From Hallella multisaccharivorax DSM 17128 (GTDB lineage: Bacteria > Bacteroidota > Bacteroidia > Bacteroidales > Bacteroidaceae): 64,000 nucleotides of DNA. Each line of letters begins with the position of its first letter. The stretch's first letter is position 1. Under the pieces are notes generated by a model. That model had not been told where the DNA came from, made no database searches, and was given only the letters and a program-made list of their open reading frames with translations. A program made the position numbers and the translations under genes. Location: contig NZ_GL945017.1 of NCBI RefSeq assembly GCF_000218235.1, forward strand, positions 1,118,040 through 1,182,039, given 5' to 3'. Of the stretch, positions 16,129 through 25,801 are shown piece by piece.

Positions 16129-19100
16129 ATGAGTAAATTACTGAGAAAAAGCTTACTCACTGCGTTTCTTGCCATCTCTGAGGGCTTCAATGCCCAGGCC
16201 CAGGCGAGATCGGTGACGATGAATCTACGTAATGTGACCGTTAAATCCGCCATTGTCAACCTGCAGAAGGCGACAGGCTATTCCGTTGTAATCTATGCCA
16301 AAGATGTTGATATGTCCCGCCATGTCGATGTCAATGCAAAGAACGAGAATATATCCAAAGTGGTTGACCAGATTCTTAGCGGGCAGAATGTCAACTACGA
16401 AATCAACGGGAACGCAATCGTTGTAAGTCAACGTAAGTCTAACACCCCGTCTGGAGGCAAAAGCACCCAGAGACCCAAGAACGATAAACGGACACATGTC
16501 ACAGGCACCATCGTTGACGAGCAGGGGCAACCTGTTGTCGGCGTCACGGTTGTGGACAAGGTAACCAACACAGGTACCGTGACCGATATAAACGGCAACT
16601 TCAGCATGAATGTACCAACCGGGACAGAACTGACAGTGACATATGTAGGCTACGCCGACATGAAAGTACGCGCTTCTGAGGGCATGACGGTCAAGCTCAG
16701 GCCCGACACACAGCTTCTCAACGATGTCGTGGTCGTTGGATACGGTACGCAGAAGAAAGTGGATGTCACAGGATCTATCTCCTCGGTTAGCGGTAAGGAC
16801 CTGATACGCTCACCCATGGCAAATCTCACCAATTCGCTCGGTGGTAAACTCTCAGGCTTGCGCGTCGTGCAGCGCTCGGGTGAACCCGGCAATGATGCGG
16901 CCTCAATCGATATCCGCGGTTATGGTTCAGCTCTTGTCATCGTGGACGGTGTGCCGAGCAGTTTCTCGCAAATTGATCCAAACGAAATAGAGAGCGTCAC
17001 GATTCTCAAAGACGCCTCCGCGGCTGTCTATGGTATACGTGCTGCTAACGGCGTCATTCTGGTGACAACCAAACGAGGAGGCAAGCAAGTTACAAAGATA
17101 GAACTTAACACTACCTTCAGCTGGCAACGTCCTACCAAATATCCTAAACTTGCAAATGCTGCACAGTTTGCCGAACTGACCGACGAAGATCTGGTCAATC
17201 GCGGCAAACAGCCAACTTACGGAGCTGAAGAATTGGAAAAGTGGCGTAAGGGAGGCGAAGGCTATGAAAGCACTGACTGGTACGATGAGGTCGTCAGAGA
17301 TTGGGCTCCACAACAGCAATACAACCTCAATTTGCGTGGAGGAAGTGATAAGATTCGCTACTTCGCTTCTATCGGCTATCTCAACGAAGGTGGCATGTGG
17401 AGTTCCAACTGCACCAACTATCAACGCTTCAACTTCCGTTCCAACACTGACGTGCAGATCACAAAGGGCTTGTCAGCGTCTCTTTCTCTCTCCGGGCAGA
17501 AAGGACAGCGCCATGCCTCTCCCTGGGATCCAAACTATATCATGGCATCCGTTCAGCAGAACTACCCGACTTTCCACCCCTACGCTAACAACAATCTCGA
17601 TTATTACGCGCTTACCAATATGTCGGCACGAAACGCAAAAGCCGTCATCGATTCCAACGTCATGGGTTACGACAAATCGGAGAACAAGCGCTTTGAGGGT
17701 ATCGCTTCACTGACCTATGACTCTCAGTCAGTGAAAGGCCTTTCGCTGAAAGGGCAGTTCTATTACCGCAACATTGACAACTACCGGAATGTATTCCAGA
17801 AAAAATACAATTATTATACCTACGATCAAGCCACAGATCAGTATAATGTAGCCTACACGGGATTCAACCCCTCGAAGCTGACCCGTTTCATGTGGAACGA
17901 TGAGACATATATGCTGCAAGGATCCATCAACTATGAGAACACCTTTGCCAAACTGCATCATGTCAAGGGCCTGTTCCTTATGGAGACAACCAAAGAGCGT
18001 TATCACGACCTGAGCGGTTACCGCGAATTCGTAATCGACGCTATCCCCGAACTGGACAACGGCAGCGATAAGAACAAAACTAACTCTGGCAGCAGCTCTG
18101 ACAGTGGCAGAATAGGCTATGTAGGGCGAGTAGATTACGACTATGCCGGCAAGTATCTCGTCGAGTTCAGCTTCCGTTACGATGGTTCCTCCAAGTTTGC
18201 CAAGGCTAAGCGCTGGGGATTCTTCCCTTCCGTATCTGCCGGCTGGCGCATCAGCGAAGAGTCCTTTATGCAGAAATTCTCCAATGTGCTCGACAATTTG
18301 AAGATTCGCGCATCATGGGGCCGTCTCGGTGACGACGAGTCGGTTGCCGGTTATCAGTACCTGACAGGCTACACTTACCCAAGCGGTTCTTATATTCTTG
18401 GCACTGATGTCATCAAGACCTTAGTACCCAAAGGTCTGGCTAACGAAAATATTACTTGGTACACATCTGATATCTATAATGTAGGTCTTGATTTTGACCT
18501 TTGGCGCGGGATGCTTTCGGGTACGTTCGAGCTCTTCTACCGTCATCGTAATGATCTGCTTGCCACACGGGCAGCATCTCTCCCGACAACCTTCGGTGCC
18601 AGTCTGCCCCAGGAGAACCTCAACTCCGACAGCAACAGAGGATTCGAGATTCAGCTCTCTCACCACAACAAGATTGGAGAGCTGACTTATGATGTCAGTG
18701 GAAACTTCTCTTTCTCAAGGGCCAAATATGACCATGTGGAACGCAATGCCTCTCTCAACGACTACGACGATTGGCGCAACAACACCAATGGCCGCTACAA
18801 GAATATCTGGTGGGGCTATAAGGCCATCGGACAATTCCAGTCGATGGAGGAAATCGCTACATCGCCCATTCAGGACGGTAACGGTAACCAGACACTGGTG
18901 CCCGGTGATATCAAATACGAGGACTACAACCACGATGGTATCATTGACGATAACGATGTTCATCCTATTGGCCGTGGGACTACGCCGGAAATTATGTACG
19001 GCTTGACATTGTCGGGCCAATGGAAAGGAGTCGACTGCACACTATTCTTCCAAGGTGCTGCCAATTTCAACGCCTATCTGAATGACGACATGGCTAATCC

Positions 19101-19479
19101 CTTGTTTAATGGGGCCAACACGCTTGCCGACTTCATGGACCGCTGGCATCACGAGGACATCTACGACACCTCCGCGAAATGGATCCCCGGAAAATATCCA
19201 TCGACCTATGCAAGTGGCAAGATCAACAACCAGAAGACCTCTACTTTCTGGCTGCAGAATTCCAGTTACTTGCGACTGAAGGAACTTCAGATAGGCTACA
19301 CACTGCCCAAAGTATGGACACAAATGGCTGGCCTGGAGAGCGTACGTGTATTCTTCTCCGGATACAACCTCCTTACGTTCACCGGAATGGGTCTGCTTGA
19401 TCCTGAGGCAAGCGGAGGCAAAGGCCGCTACTATCCACAGCAGAAGGTTATCTCTTTCGGTCTGAACGTTAAGCTCTAA
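16129..19479 (+). CDS. SusC/RagA-type TonB-dependent receptor with STN domain
   Basis: Outer membrane glycan importer of 1116 residues. Order: signal peptide (1-25), STN secretin/TonB N-terminal signalling domain (about 29-103, ending NYEINGNAIVVSQ), carboxypeptidase-regulatory-like domain (about 121-205, THVTGTIVDEQGQPVVGV), TonB box and plug (about 205-320, VVVGYGTQKK, GYGSALVIVDGV, ILKDASAAVYG) and the 22-strand barrel. The STN domain marks it as a transducer that signals to FecR. It works with the SusD lipoprotein encoded 52 bases downstream to bind and import oligosaccharides. The GH20 enzyme downstream suggests N-acetylhexosamine-containing glycans, perhaps host mucin or N-glycan pieces (inferred). 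Confidence 0.95.
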   Translation: MSKLLRKSLLTAFLAISEGFNAQAQARSVTMNLRNVTVKSAIVNLQKATGYSVVIYAKDVDMSRHVDVNAKNENISKVVDQILSGQNVNYEINGNAIVVSQRKSNTPSGGKSTQRPKNDKRTHVTGTIVDEQGQPVVGVTVVDKVTNTGTVTDINGNFSMNVPTGTELTVTYVGYADMKVRASEGMTVKLRPDTQLLNDVVVVGYGTQKKVDVTGSISSVSGKDLIRSPMANLTNSLGGKLSGLRVVQRSGEPGNDAASIDIRGYGSALVIVDGVPSSFSQIDPNEIESVTILKDASAAVYGIRAANGVILVTTKRGGKQVTKIELNTTFSWQRPTKYPKLANAAQFAELTDEDLVNRGKQPTYGAEELEKWRKGGEGYESTDWYDEVVRDWAPQQQYNLNLRGGSDKIRYFASIGYLNEGGMWSSNCTNYQRFNFRSNTDVQITKGLSASLSLSGQKGQRHASPWDPNYIMASVQQNYPTFHPYANNNLDYYALTNMSARNAKAVIDSNVMGYDKSENKRFEGIASLTYDSQSVKGLSLKGQFYYRNIDNYRNVFQKKYNYYTYDQATDQYNVAYTGFNPSKLTRFMWNDETYMLQGSINYENTFAKLHHVKGLFLMETTKERYHDLSGYREFVIDAIPELDNGSDKNKTNSGSSSDSGRIGYVGRVDYDYAGKYLVEFSFRYDGSSKFAKAKRWGFFPSVSAGWRISEESFMQKFSNVLDNLKIRASWGRLGDDESVAGYQYLTGYTYPSGSYILGTDVIKTLVPKGLANENITWYTSDIYNVGLDFDLWRGMLSGTFELFYRHRNDLLATRAASLPTTFGASLPQENLNSDSNRGFEIQLSHHNKIGELTYDVSGNFSFSRAKYDHVERNASLNDYDDWRNNTNGRYKNIWWGYKAIGQFQSMEEIATSPIQDGNGNQTLVPGDIKYEDYNHDGIIDDNDVHPIGRGTTPEIMYGLTLSGQWKGVDCTLFFQGAANFNAYLNDDMANPLFNGANTLADFMDRWHHEDIYDTSAKWIPGKYPSTYASGKINNQKTSTFWLQNSSYLRLKELQIGYTLPKVWTQMAGLESVRVFFSGYNLLTFTGMGLLDPEASGGKGRYYPQQKVISFGLNVKL

Positions 19480-19531
19480 GATTGGAAAAGAAGTTTATTA
19501 TGCAGTTTAATAAAATATAATTCCATTACAA

Positions 19532-21310
19532 ATGAATAAGTTTAAACTATATATAGGTATCGCATGCAGCGTGCTGGCGCTTAGCTCATGCAACGATATT
19601 CTTGACACTACGCCTACTAATATTCTGACAGACCCGACGGTTTGGGTCAACAAAGAAGCCATCGATGCCTATGTAGGCAAGATGTATGACCAGATGCAGG
19701 TGGAAGATCTGAACTATTACGTAGACAGTGAGGCTCAGTATCCCTCCCAGGTTACCGACGAAGCTACTCGTTCATACACGTGGGGAAGCGCTAACAATGA
19801 GCTTATACCAGAAGGTATGTTTGGCTGGTGGGGCTATGAGCAAGTGAGAAACGTCAACACTTTCCTGAGCAAAATACAGACGGCAACGATTCTGACCCAG
19901 GAGCAGTGCAACGTCTATGAGGCAGAGGCACGTTTCTGCCGGGCCATGGACTATTTCGCCATGGTCAAGCGTTATGGCGGTGTACCTCTCATCACAGAGG
20001 CACAGGTATATAATGGAGGCAACATGGAGAGCCTGAGAATACCGAGAAGCAAAGAGTCTGAAGTCTACGACTTCATCCAGAAAGAGTGTGAAGAGATTGC
20101 CGCTATTCTTCCTGAGGCACGAGCAGACGATGAGAAATATCGTGCTACACGTTATGCTGTCTATGCTCTGGAATGCCGGGCAATGCTCTATGCTGCTTCT
20201 GAAGCCAAATACGGCACAGTGCAGTTAGATGGTCTCGTAGGCATATCTGCCGACAAGGCCAATGGCTATTGGCAGGCAGCCAAGGCTGCAGCCGAAAAAA
20301 TTATGAATTCTGGCAAGTACGCGCTCTACAATGGACAGAGCGACAGGGCTGAGAACTTTCAGTATCTCTTCCTCGACAAGTCTAATGATGAGCAAATCTT
20401 CACCAAGGCTTTCGACTCTTCAAACAAAGGCGAAACTTTCGACTACTACAATGCGCCACAGAGCTTCAAAGTCGACTACGGCTGTGTCACCAACCCCACA
20501 GAGGATCTGGTTGCAGAATATGAGTATATAGACGGCAGCGAGGGCACACTCAAAGTCAATGACGCTCAGGGCAATCCTATCAAGTATGACAATCCGGTCG
20601 ATTTGTTCAAGGATAAGGACCCACGCCTGCTTGCTACCGTGATTTATCCTTTCTGCCCTTGGCAAGGAGGAACAGTGGAGATAAGAAAAGGTATCGTAAA
20701 ATCTGACGGGAGCATCGTGGCGGCAAGCTCTCTGAACGATAAGTTTGAGGGGACGAGTACGACTATCGCAGGCAAGGACGGAGCGCTCACTTCTGGCGAC
20801 GTTACCAAGACCGGGTTCTATATCAAGAAGTTCATGAATCCTACCAAGCAGGTAGACTATGGCTATGGTGATACCAATTGGATGGTGTTCCGCTACGGCG
20901 AGGTGCTGCTCAATTATGCAGAGGCATGCATTGAGCTTGGGGATGAAGCAGACGCTCTCAAAGCCGTCAATATGATCCGTGAGCGTGCAGGGATAGCCAA
21001 ACACACAAGTGTCAATCGTGATCAGGTGAGACACGAGCGTAAAATGGAACTGGCTTTTGAGAATCACAGATGGTGGGATATACGCCGGTGGCATATCGCG
21101 GATCAGCTGTTGAACGCCAAAAAGTTCAAGGCGCTCAATCCCTACTTGGTGTGGGAGGACGGCAAGGATGTCTCACAGATGAAATACATCTTCAAGATAG
21201 AAGACGCGCCTAAGAACACACGTACATTCCTCTCGAAACTGTATTACGAGCGTATTCCGTCATCTGCTATTTCAACCAACCCTAACATTGTCCAGAATCC
21301 GGGTTATTAA
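19532..21310 (+). CDS. SusD/RagB-type glycan-binding lipoprotein
   Basis: Surface lipoprotein of 592 residues; signal peptide with lipobox SSC (Cys20). It has the SusD fold: N-terminal TPR-rich half (e.g. YEAEARFCRAMDYFAMVKRYG, a stretch typical of the family) and the C-terminal RagB domain with FRYGEVLLNYAEACIELG, RERAGIAK, ELAFENHRWWDIRRW and the closing IVQNPGY. It forms the lid over the SusC pore and binds substrate. Spacing and order make it cotranscribed with the SusC gene. Likely ligand: GlcNAc- or GalNAc-containing glycans, judged only from the GH20 gene. Confidence 0.95.
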   Translation: MNKFKLYIGIACSVLALSSCNDILDTTPTNILTDPTVWVNKEAIDAYVGKMYDQMQVEDLNYYVDSEAQYPSQVTDEATRSYTWGSANNELIPEGMFGWWGYEQVRNVNTFLSKIQTATILTQEQCNVYEAEARFCRAMDYFAMVKRYGGVPLITEAQVYNGGNMESLRIPRSKESEVYDFIQKECEEIAAILPEARADDEKYRATRYAVYALECRAMLYAASEAKYGTVQLDGLVGISADKANGYWQAAKAAAEKIMNSGKYALYNGQSDRAENFQYLFLDKSNDEQIFTKAFDSSNKGETFDYYNAPQSFKVDYGCVTNPTEDLVAEYEYIDGSEGTLKVNDAQGNPIKYDNPVDLFKDKDPRLLATVIYPFCPWQGGTVEIRKGIVKSDGSIVAASSLNDKFEGTSTTIAGKDGALTSGDVTKTGFYIKKFMNPTKQVDYGYGDTNWMVFRYGEVLLNYAEACIELGDEADALKAVNMIRERAGIAKHTSVNRDQVRHERKMELAFENHRWWDIRRWHIADQLLNAKKFKALNPYLVWEDGKDVSQMKYIFKIEDAPKNTRTFLSKLYYERIPSSAISTNPNIVQNPGY

Positions 21311-21335
21311 TCAACGTAAATATTACATGTGACTT

Positions 21336-21989
21336 ATGAAAAAGATATTTTTTATGATAGCAGCCTGTCTCGCGGTCTTCAGCAGCTGCAGTGTTGACAA
21401 CTATGATGAGCCTAATGCCTCTCTCTTCGGAGGCATATACGATGCCGAAACCCAGGAGCTCGTGCCTACAGAATCGCCTAATGGAGCGCGCGTGCAGATC
21501 TATCAGGGCGACTCCAAGCAGCCTACAAACTTCTGGTGCAAGCCTGACGGATCGTTTGAGAACACCAGAGTCTTTGCCGGAAAATACCGAATAACCGTAC
21601 AGGGACCATTCGTGGCATCGTCTGTAAGTGAGCAGCAGATAGACATTCCCGCCTCTAATGTCAAGATCGCAGTGGAGCCCTATCTGCGCATCACGGCCGA
21701 AGCGGCACTTAACGGATCAACGCTCGATGTTGACTACACCGTCAGGCAGAGCAAAGAATCTGTTGGAAAGGTGAGTCAAGTTCAGATTCTCTATGGAAAC
21801 ACTATTGGACTAAGCGTAACAGCCTCAAAGAAACGGCTCACGGTCAATACCAGCGAACAGCCAGTCGGCGAGACACATCATGTATCTATAGCTGATATCG
21901 ACACAAGCGAACCGGTCTATGTAAGGGTCGCCGCAAGGACATCTGAGACATCCTATTACAACTACTCAGCCTTGCAAAAAGTGAAGTAG
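21336..21989 (+). CDS. DUF3823 lipoprotein
   Basis: Lipoprotein of 217 residues (lipobox SSC, Cys18) matching DUF3823: YDEPNASLFGGIYDAETQEL at the start, FWCKPDGSFENTRVFAGKYRI in the middle, and a second Ig-like domain ending in VYVRVAARTSETSYYNYS. These proteins occur in utilisation loci straight after SusD and probably bind glycans at the cell surface; biochemical data are scarce. It lies 25 bases after SusD, in the same transcript. Confidence 0.85.
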   Translation: MKKIFFMIAACLAVFSSCSVDNYDEPNASLFGGIYDAETQELVPTESPNGARVQIYQGDSKQPTNFWCKPDGSFENTRVFAGKYRITVQGPFVASSVSEQQIDIPASNVKIAVEPYLRITAEAALNGSTLDVDYTVRQSKESVGKVSQVQILYGNTIGLSVTASKKRLTVNTSEQPVGETHHVSIADIDTSEPVYVRVAARTSETSYYNYSALQKVK

Positions 21990-22002
21990 AATACGATGAA
22001 CC

Positions 22003-22059
22003 CCGTATAGTTGGACTTTTAGGATATCTACTTTTTTCCTTTAATCCCATCTATACGGG
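22003..22059 (+). other. Long inverted repeat between DUF3823 and GH20 genes
   Basis: CCCGTATAG (22003-22011) and its complement CTATACGGG (22051-22059) enclose 39 bases, near the whole gap between the two genes. In RNA this could form a stem that lowers read-through or protects the upstream message; the following bases (TTTAAAAA) are weakly terminator-like. Confidence 0.55.
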
Positions 22060-22078
22060 TTTAAAAACACGATTGTCG

Positions 22079-24103
22079 ATGAAAGTAAGAAAGTTATGGC
22101 TGCTTGCTGCCTTTGCCCTGAGTAGTCTTGCAGGTTATGCCGGAAGTCCTAAAGCAGACAAGATCATAAATGCCAAGCCATTCACCGTACCGGAGGTTAA
22201 AGAGTGGAGAGGTGGAGAGGGTACGACGCGATTCTCTTTCCGTATCGTCTACAAACGCGCGGAGGAGAGAGAAGTGGCACAGCTCTTGGCTGCCGATTAT
22301 GAACGGATGTTCGGCAAGCGTGTAGCTGTAGTGAATGACAAAGTACAAGACGGTGATATTGTACTTAATATCAAAAGGGCAGACAAGCTCGGCGAAGAGG
22401 GTTACTTGCTCGACATAGGCACAGACATCCGTTGCGCTGCGGCTACACGTAAAGGTCTCTACTGGAGTACACGCACATTGCTACAGATCTTTGAGCAGTC
22501 CAAAGAGCACCAGAATCTGCCCCAGGGACGTGTGACGGATCGACCTGACTATCCTTTCCGCGGATTTATGCTCGACTGTGGAAGGAAATTCTTCTCTATG
22601 ACGATGCTGCGCGACTACGTGCGGATAATGGCTTACTATAAGATGAACGTGTTTCATATTCATCTTAACGACAATGCCTTCCAATGGTTCTATAACAACG
22701 ACTGGAGCCGCACGCCTGCCGCGTTCCGCCTGGAGAGCGACCGTTTCCCAGGACTTACCGCACGCGACGGTCACTATACCAAGCGGGAGTTCATCGGTCT
22801 GCAGCGCCTAGCCGACAGCCTTGGCGTAGAGATTATTCCGGAGATTGACGTACCCGCGCATAGCCTCGCTCTGACGCGCTATCGACCCGACCTGATCAGC
22901 AAAGACTACCCGCCAGATCATCTCGATCTCATGAATCCCAAGACTTGGGATTTCTGTGATTCTCTCTTTACTGAGTATCTCGAAGGTCCCGATCCAGTCT
23001 TCCGCGGACGATATGTGCATGTGGGTACTGATGAATATTCCAACAAAGACCAGCAAGTGGTAGAGAAATTCCGTGCCTTCACCGACCATTATATCCGTCT
23101 TGTAGAGCGTTACGGGCGACGGGCTGCCATTTGGGGGCAGCAGACACACGCCAAAGGCACAACACCCATCAAAGTGAGAGACGTGCTTATGTATGCCTGG
23201 TCCAACGACTACTCCAAGCCTGACGAGATGATGAAGTTAGGCTATCATCTGGTGAGTATTCCAGACAGGAATGTCTATATCGTGCCCAAGGCTGGCTATT
23301 ACTACGACTATCTCAACACGAAATGGCTCTACAACAACTGGACACCCGCCAACATCAATGGCATGCAATTCCCTGAACGCAGTCCGCTAATCGAAGGCGG
23401 ATGCTTTGCCCTGTGGAACGATATTGCTGGTAACGGCATCAGTGACAAGGATGTGCACTACCGGGTAGTGCCTGCTATGAAGACGCTGGCTACGAAGATG
23501 TGGATAGGGGCTCACCCCTCTATCAACTATGCCTCCTTCGCTGAGAAAGCAATACAGCTCTCCGAGGCACCGGGGCTTAACTATGCCGGACGATACCCAA
23601 AGGGCATTGTTCTTACAGCTGAAAAGGTAGAAAAGAACACTACAATCGAATCAATAGTATCAAAGAAATCGGTGGCTGGTGACCAATCCGTAAAACAAAT
23701 TGGTTGGAAATATAATGTGAGTTTCGACATCGACGCACACTTGGAAAAACTGGGGACGGTGCTCTTTGCGTGCGTCGATACGAAATTCTATCTTTCTGAC
23801 CCCATCTCTGGCAAGATAGGTTTCTCACGTGACGGATATCTCGACACATTTGATTACCAGTTTTTTCCGGGTGAGAAAGTACATGTTGAGATTGACGGAG
23901 ACCAGGAACAAACGAGCCTGTGGGTCAACGGAAAGTGCGTAAGTAGTCTGCCAGTGAAGAAGATTAGCCTTGGGAAGCGAGGTGATATGTACTATATCAG
24001 CACCCTTGTTTTTCCGTTGGAACATACCGGAGATTTCGAAAGCATCGTCAGTAATCTTAGGGTGGAAAGTAAAGTACCGGAAGGAGAGAGCGAAGAGTCC
24101 TAA
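22079..24103 (+). CDS. Glycoside hydrolase family 20 beta-N-acetylhexosaminidase
   Basis: Exported enzyme of 674 residues that removes terminal GlcNAc or GalNAc from glycans. A signal peptide (to about A22) is followed by the GH20b-like N-domain (about 30-155) and the catalytic barrel: GFMLDCGRKFFSM at about 162-174, VFHIHLNDNAFQW at 191-203 and HVGTDEYS at 314-321, holding the catalytic Asp318-Glu319 pair (usual family form H-x-G-G/x-D-E). A C-terminal lectin/LamG-like beta domain (about 540-660, FYLSDPISGKIGFSRDGY) follows. It is the only glycosidase of this locus, so the island targets a simple or pre-digested N-acetylhexosamine glycan. ATG 22079 is preferred; an upstream TTG is in frame. 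Confidence 0.92.
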   Translation: MKVRKLWLLAAFALSSLAGYAGSPKADKIINAKPFTVPEVKEWRGGEGTTRFSFRIVYKRAEEREVAQLLAADYERMFGKRVAVVNDKVQDGDIVLNIKRADKLGEEGYLLDIGTDIRCAAATRKGLYWSTRTLLQIFEQSKEHQNLPQGRVTDRPDYPFRGFMLDCGRKFFSMTMLRDYVRIMAYYKMNVFHIHLNDNAFQWFYNNDWSRTPAAFRLESDRFPGLTARDGHYTKREFIGLQRLADSLGVEIIPEIDVPAHSLALTRYRPDLISKDYPPDHLDLMNPKTWDFCDSLFTEYLEGPDPVFRGRYVHVGTDEYSNKDQQVVEKFRAFTDHYIRLVERYGRRAAIWGQQTHAKGTTPIKVRDVLMYAWSNDYSKPDEMMKLGYHLVSIPDRNVYIVPKAGYYYDYLNTKWLYNNWTPANINGMQFPERSPLIEGGCFALWNDIAGNGISDKDVHYRVVPAMKTLATKMWIGAHPSINYASFAEKAIQLSEAPGLNYAGRYPKGIVLTAEKVEKNTTIESIVSKKSVAGDQSVKQIGWKYNVSFDIDAHLEKLGTVLFACVDTKFYLSDPISGKIGFSRDGYLDTFDYQFFPGEKVHVEIDGDQEQTSLWVNGKCVSSLPVKKISLGKRGDMYYISTLVFPLEHTGDFESIVSNLRVESKVPEGESEES

Positions 24104-24114
24104 TAATGTACTTA

Positions 24115-25788
24115 GTGTTTGCTGAATAATCATAACTTACTGATTGTTAGATAAATATTTGCTATTTGATTCATTTTTTTACATAGAATTAGTACCTTTG
24201 TAGTGTTAAAGAAGTACACATGAAGTATACATCGCAGAATAAGAACAGGCAATTGACCCTGGATATGTTCCAATCTTCGTTTGAAGATTTGGATAAGCAT
24301 AACCGTTGGGTCGTTCTCGGCGATATGCTTCCCTGGGCAGCGTTGGAGAAGGTTTACAACTCCAAACTGCATAACGATGAGCGAGGGGCTGGCAACAAGC
24401 TGGCACGCATGGTTATAGGCGCAATGATCATCAAACACAAGCTTAACCTGTCTGATGAGGAGACTATACAGATAATACGTGAGAATCCGTATATGCAATA
24501 TATGTGTGGTCTCTCGGAATTGACCGACAAGCCTATGTTCGATCCCTCTCTTTTCGTTACGGTGCGTAAGCGCATGAGTGAGGAAGAAATCAACGAAATG
24601 ACTACGAAGCTTCTTAAAGAAGAACAGCGCAGGAAAGCGGAAGCCGAGAAGAACAAGAAGAAAGGTCAGGACCAGCCCCCCCCTGGCGCTGCTGCCTCCA
24701 AGACCGAAAGAGCCGGGGACAAGTTTGCCGGGGAGTTTACTGACAGCAGAGGCGAGCAACACAAGGGCGTTCTGAAGATAGATGCTACATGCGCTAATGC
24801 CGGGGTCCGCTATCCTGTAGACGTTGATATCCTCCGTGACGGCTGCATAGTTGTCAACAGGTATATCAAGAAGATCTGCAAGGCTCTCCACATCAAGGCC
24901 CCGGCGACAAGTTATAAAGATGCCCGCCGTGTATATCTCTATTTGGTAAAGATGAAAAAGAAAGGCGGTAAACTTGTAAAGGACACCAAGTCCTTCATGC
25001 TGAACTGTCTTAACAAAGACCTCAGGTGCATAGTAGATATCTTTGTTGACCACAAGGGCAGCAAAGAACTCCTTGCACCGCACGAGCAGGATATTCTCAA
25101 TGCCACCTTTGACATGTTCCGCCAACAGTGTGAGATGCTTGAAAACAATGCACATACATGTGCTAAACGAATCGTGAGCATCTTCCAACCTTTTATACGC
25201 CCTATAGTTCGTGGGAAGGCCAAGGCAAAAGTCGAGTTTGGCGCAAAAATTGGTGCAAGCATCTGCGAAGGCTATACCTTCATCGATCATCACAGTTGGG
25301 AAGCATACAACGAATGCATTGATATGAAACTTCAGCTCGAGCTTTATAAGAAGCGCTTCGGCTATCTTCCTGCAACTCTTCTTGCTGATAAGATATATAT
25401 GAATACAGCAAACAGGAAACTTCTGAAAGATATGGAAATCAGAACATACAGCAAGCCTCTTGGGAGGCCGCCCAAAGAAGAACACCCTCCGGAATATTAC
25501 ACGGACATGGCCAAGGCCATAGGGGATAGGAACGAAATCGAATGCTCCTTCGGTACCGGCAAGAGAATATACAGAGCCGACAACATACGGGCCAAGCTTC
25601 CGGACACAGCGAGATGCTGGACAGGGATGTGTTTCTTTGTCAAAAACGTGATGAAGTTCCTTAGGGAACTTTGTCCCGCAATTTTCAGAAAACTCGTATT
25701 TTGGCTTCATCTTCTTCATTTCGAATTAAGCATACCAATGGATCTTGTAGTCCTCAAGGACTACTTGATTTTTTTTTCAGTGAACACA
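24115..25788 (+). mobile_element. IS1182-like insertion sequence
   Basis: One transposase gene flanked by short imperfect inverted ends: GTGTTTGCTGAA starting at 24115 and the complement of GTGTTCACTGAA at 25776-25787. Exact ends and target duplication could not be fixed by eye. It sits 12 bases after the GH20 stop. The transposase frame is unbroken, so the copy may be active. Confidence 0.65.
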
Positions 25789-25794
25789 AAATAG
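24220..25794 (+). CDS. IS1182-like transposase
   Basis: DDE transposase of 524 residues. N-terminal DUF772-like region: DMFQSSFEDLDKHNRWVVLG, then LARMVIGAMIIKHKLNLSDEE and CGLSELTDKPMFDPSLF. A Lys/Ala-rich stretch (about 130-165) separates this from the catalytic core: LKIDATCANAGVRYPVDVD holds the first Asp, LLADKIYMNTANR the second, and RNEIECSFGTGKR the Glu. A -7-like box TACCTTTG (about 24193-24200) precedes it. The last 15 codons run over a hairpin and nine Ts, so the encoded tail may be incidental. The large open frame on the opposite strand is a shadow. Confidence 0.88.
   Translation: MKYTSQNKNRQLTLDMFQSSFEDLDKHNRWVVLGDMLPWAALEKVYNSKLHNDERGAGNKLARMVIGAMIIKHKLNLSDEETIQIIRENPYMQYMCGLSELTDKPMFDPSLFVTVRKRMSEEEINEMTTKLLKEEQRRKAEAEKNKKKGQDQPPPGAAASKTERAGDKFAGEFTDSRGEQHKGVLKIDATCANAGVRYPVDVDILRDGCIVVNRYIKKICKALHIKAPATSYKDARRVYLYLVKMKKKGGKLVKDTKSFMLNCLNKDLRCIVDIFVDHKGSKELLAPHEQDILNATFDMFRQQCEMLENNAHTCAKRIVSIFQPFIRPIVRGKAKAKVEFGAKIGASICEGYTFIDHHSWEAYNECIDMKLQLELYKKRFGYLPATLLADKIYMNTANRKLLKDMEIRTYSKPLGRPPKEEHPPEYYTDMAKAIGDRNEIECSFGTGKRIYRADNIRAKLPDTARCWTGMCFFVKNVMKFLRELCPAIFRKLVFWLHLLHFELSIPMDLVVLKDYLIFFSVNTK
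25747..25777 (+). terminator. Intrinsic terminator inside the transposase gene end
   Basis: GTAGTCCT (25747-25754) and AGGACTAC (25757-25764) form a near-perfect stem with a two-base centre, followed by TTGA and nine Ts (25769-25777). It lies inside the last codons of the transposase frame, which ends at 25794. Confidence 0.65.
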
Positions 25795-25801
25795 TAATGA
25801 A

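Noticed and set aside
24130..25719. Very long open frame on the minus strand opposite the IS1182-like transposase
   Set aside because: It mirrors the codon structure of the transposase, is Cys- and His-rich without domain patterns and has no signal or promoter. It is a shadow frame.
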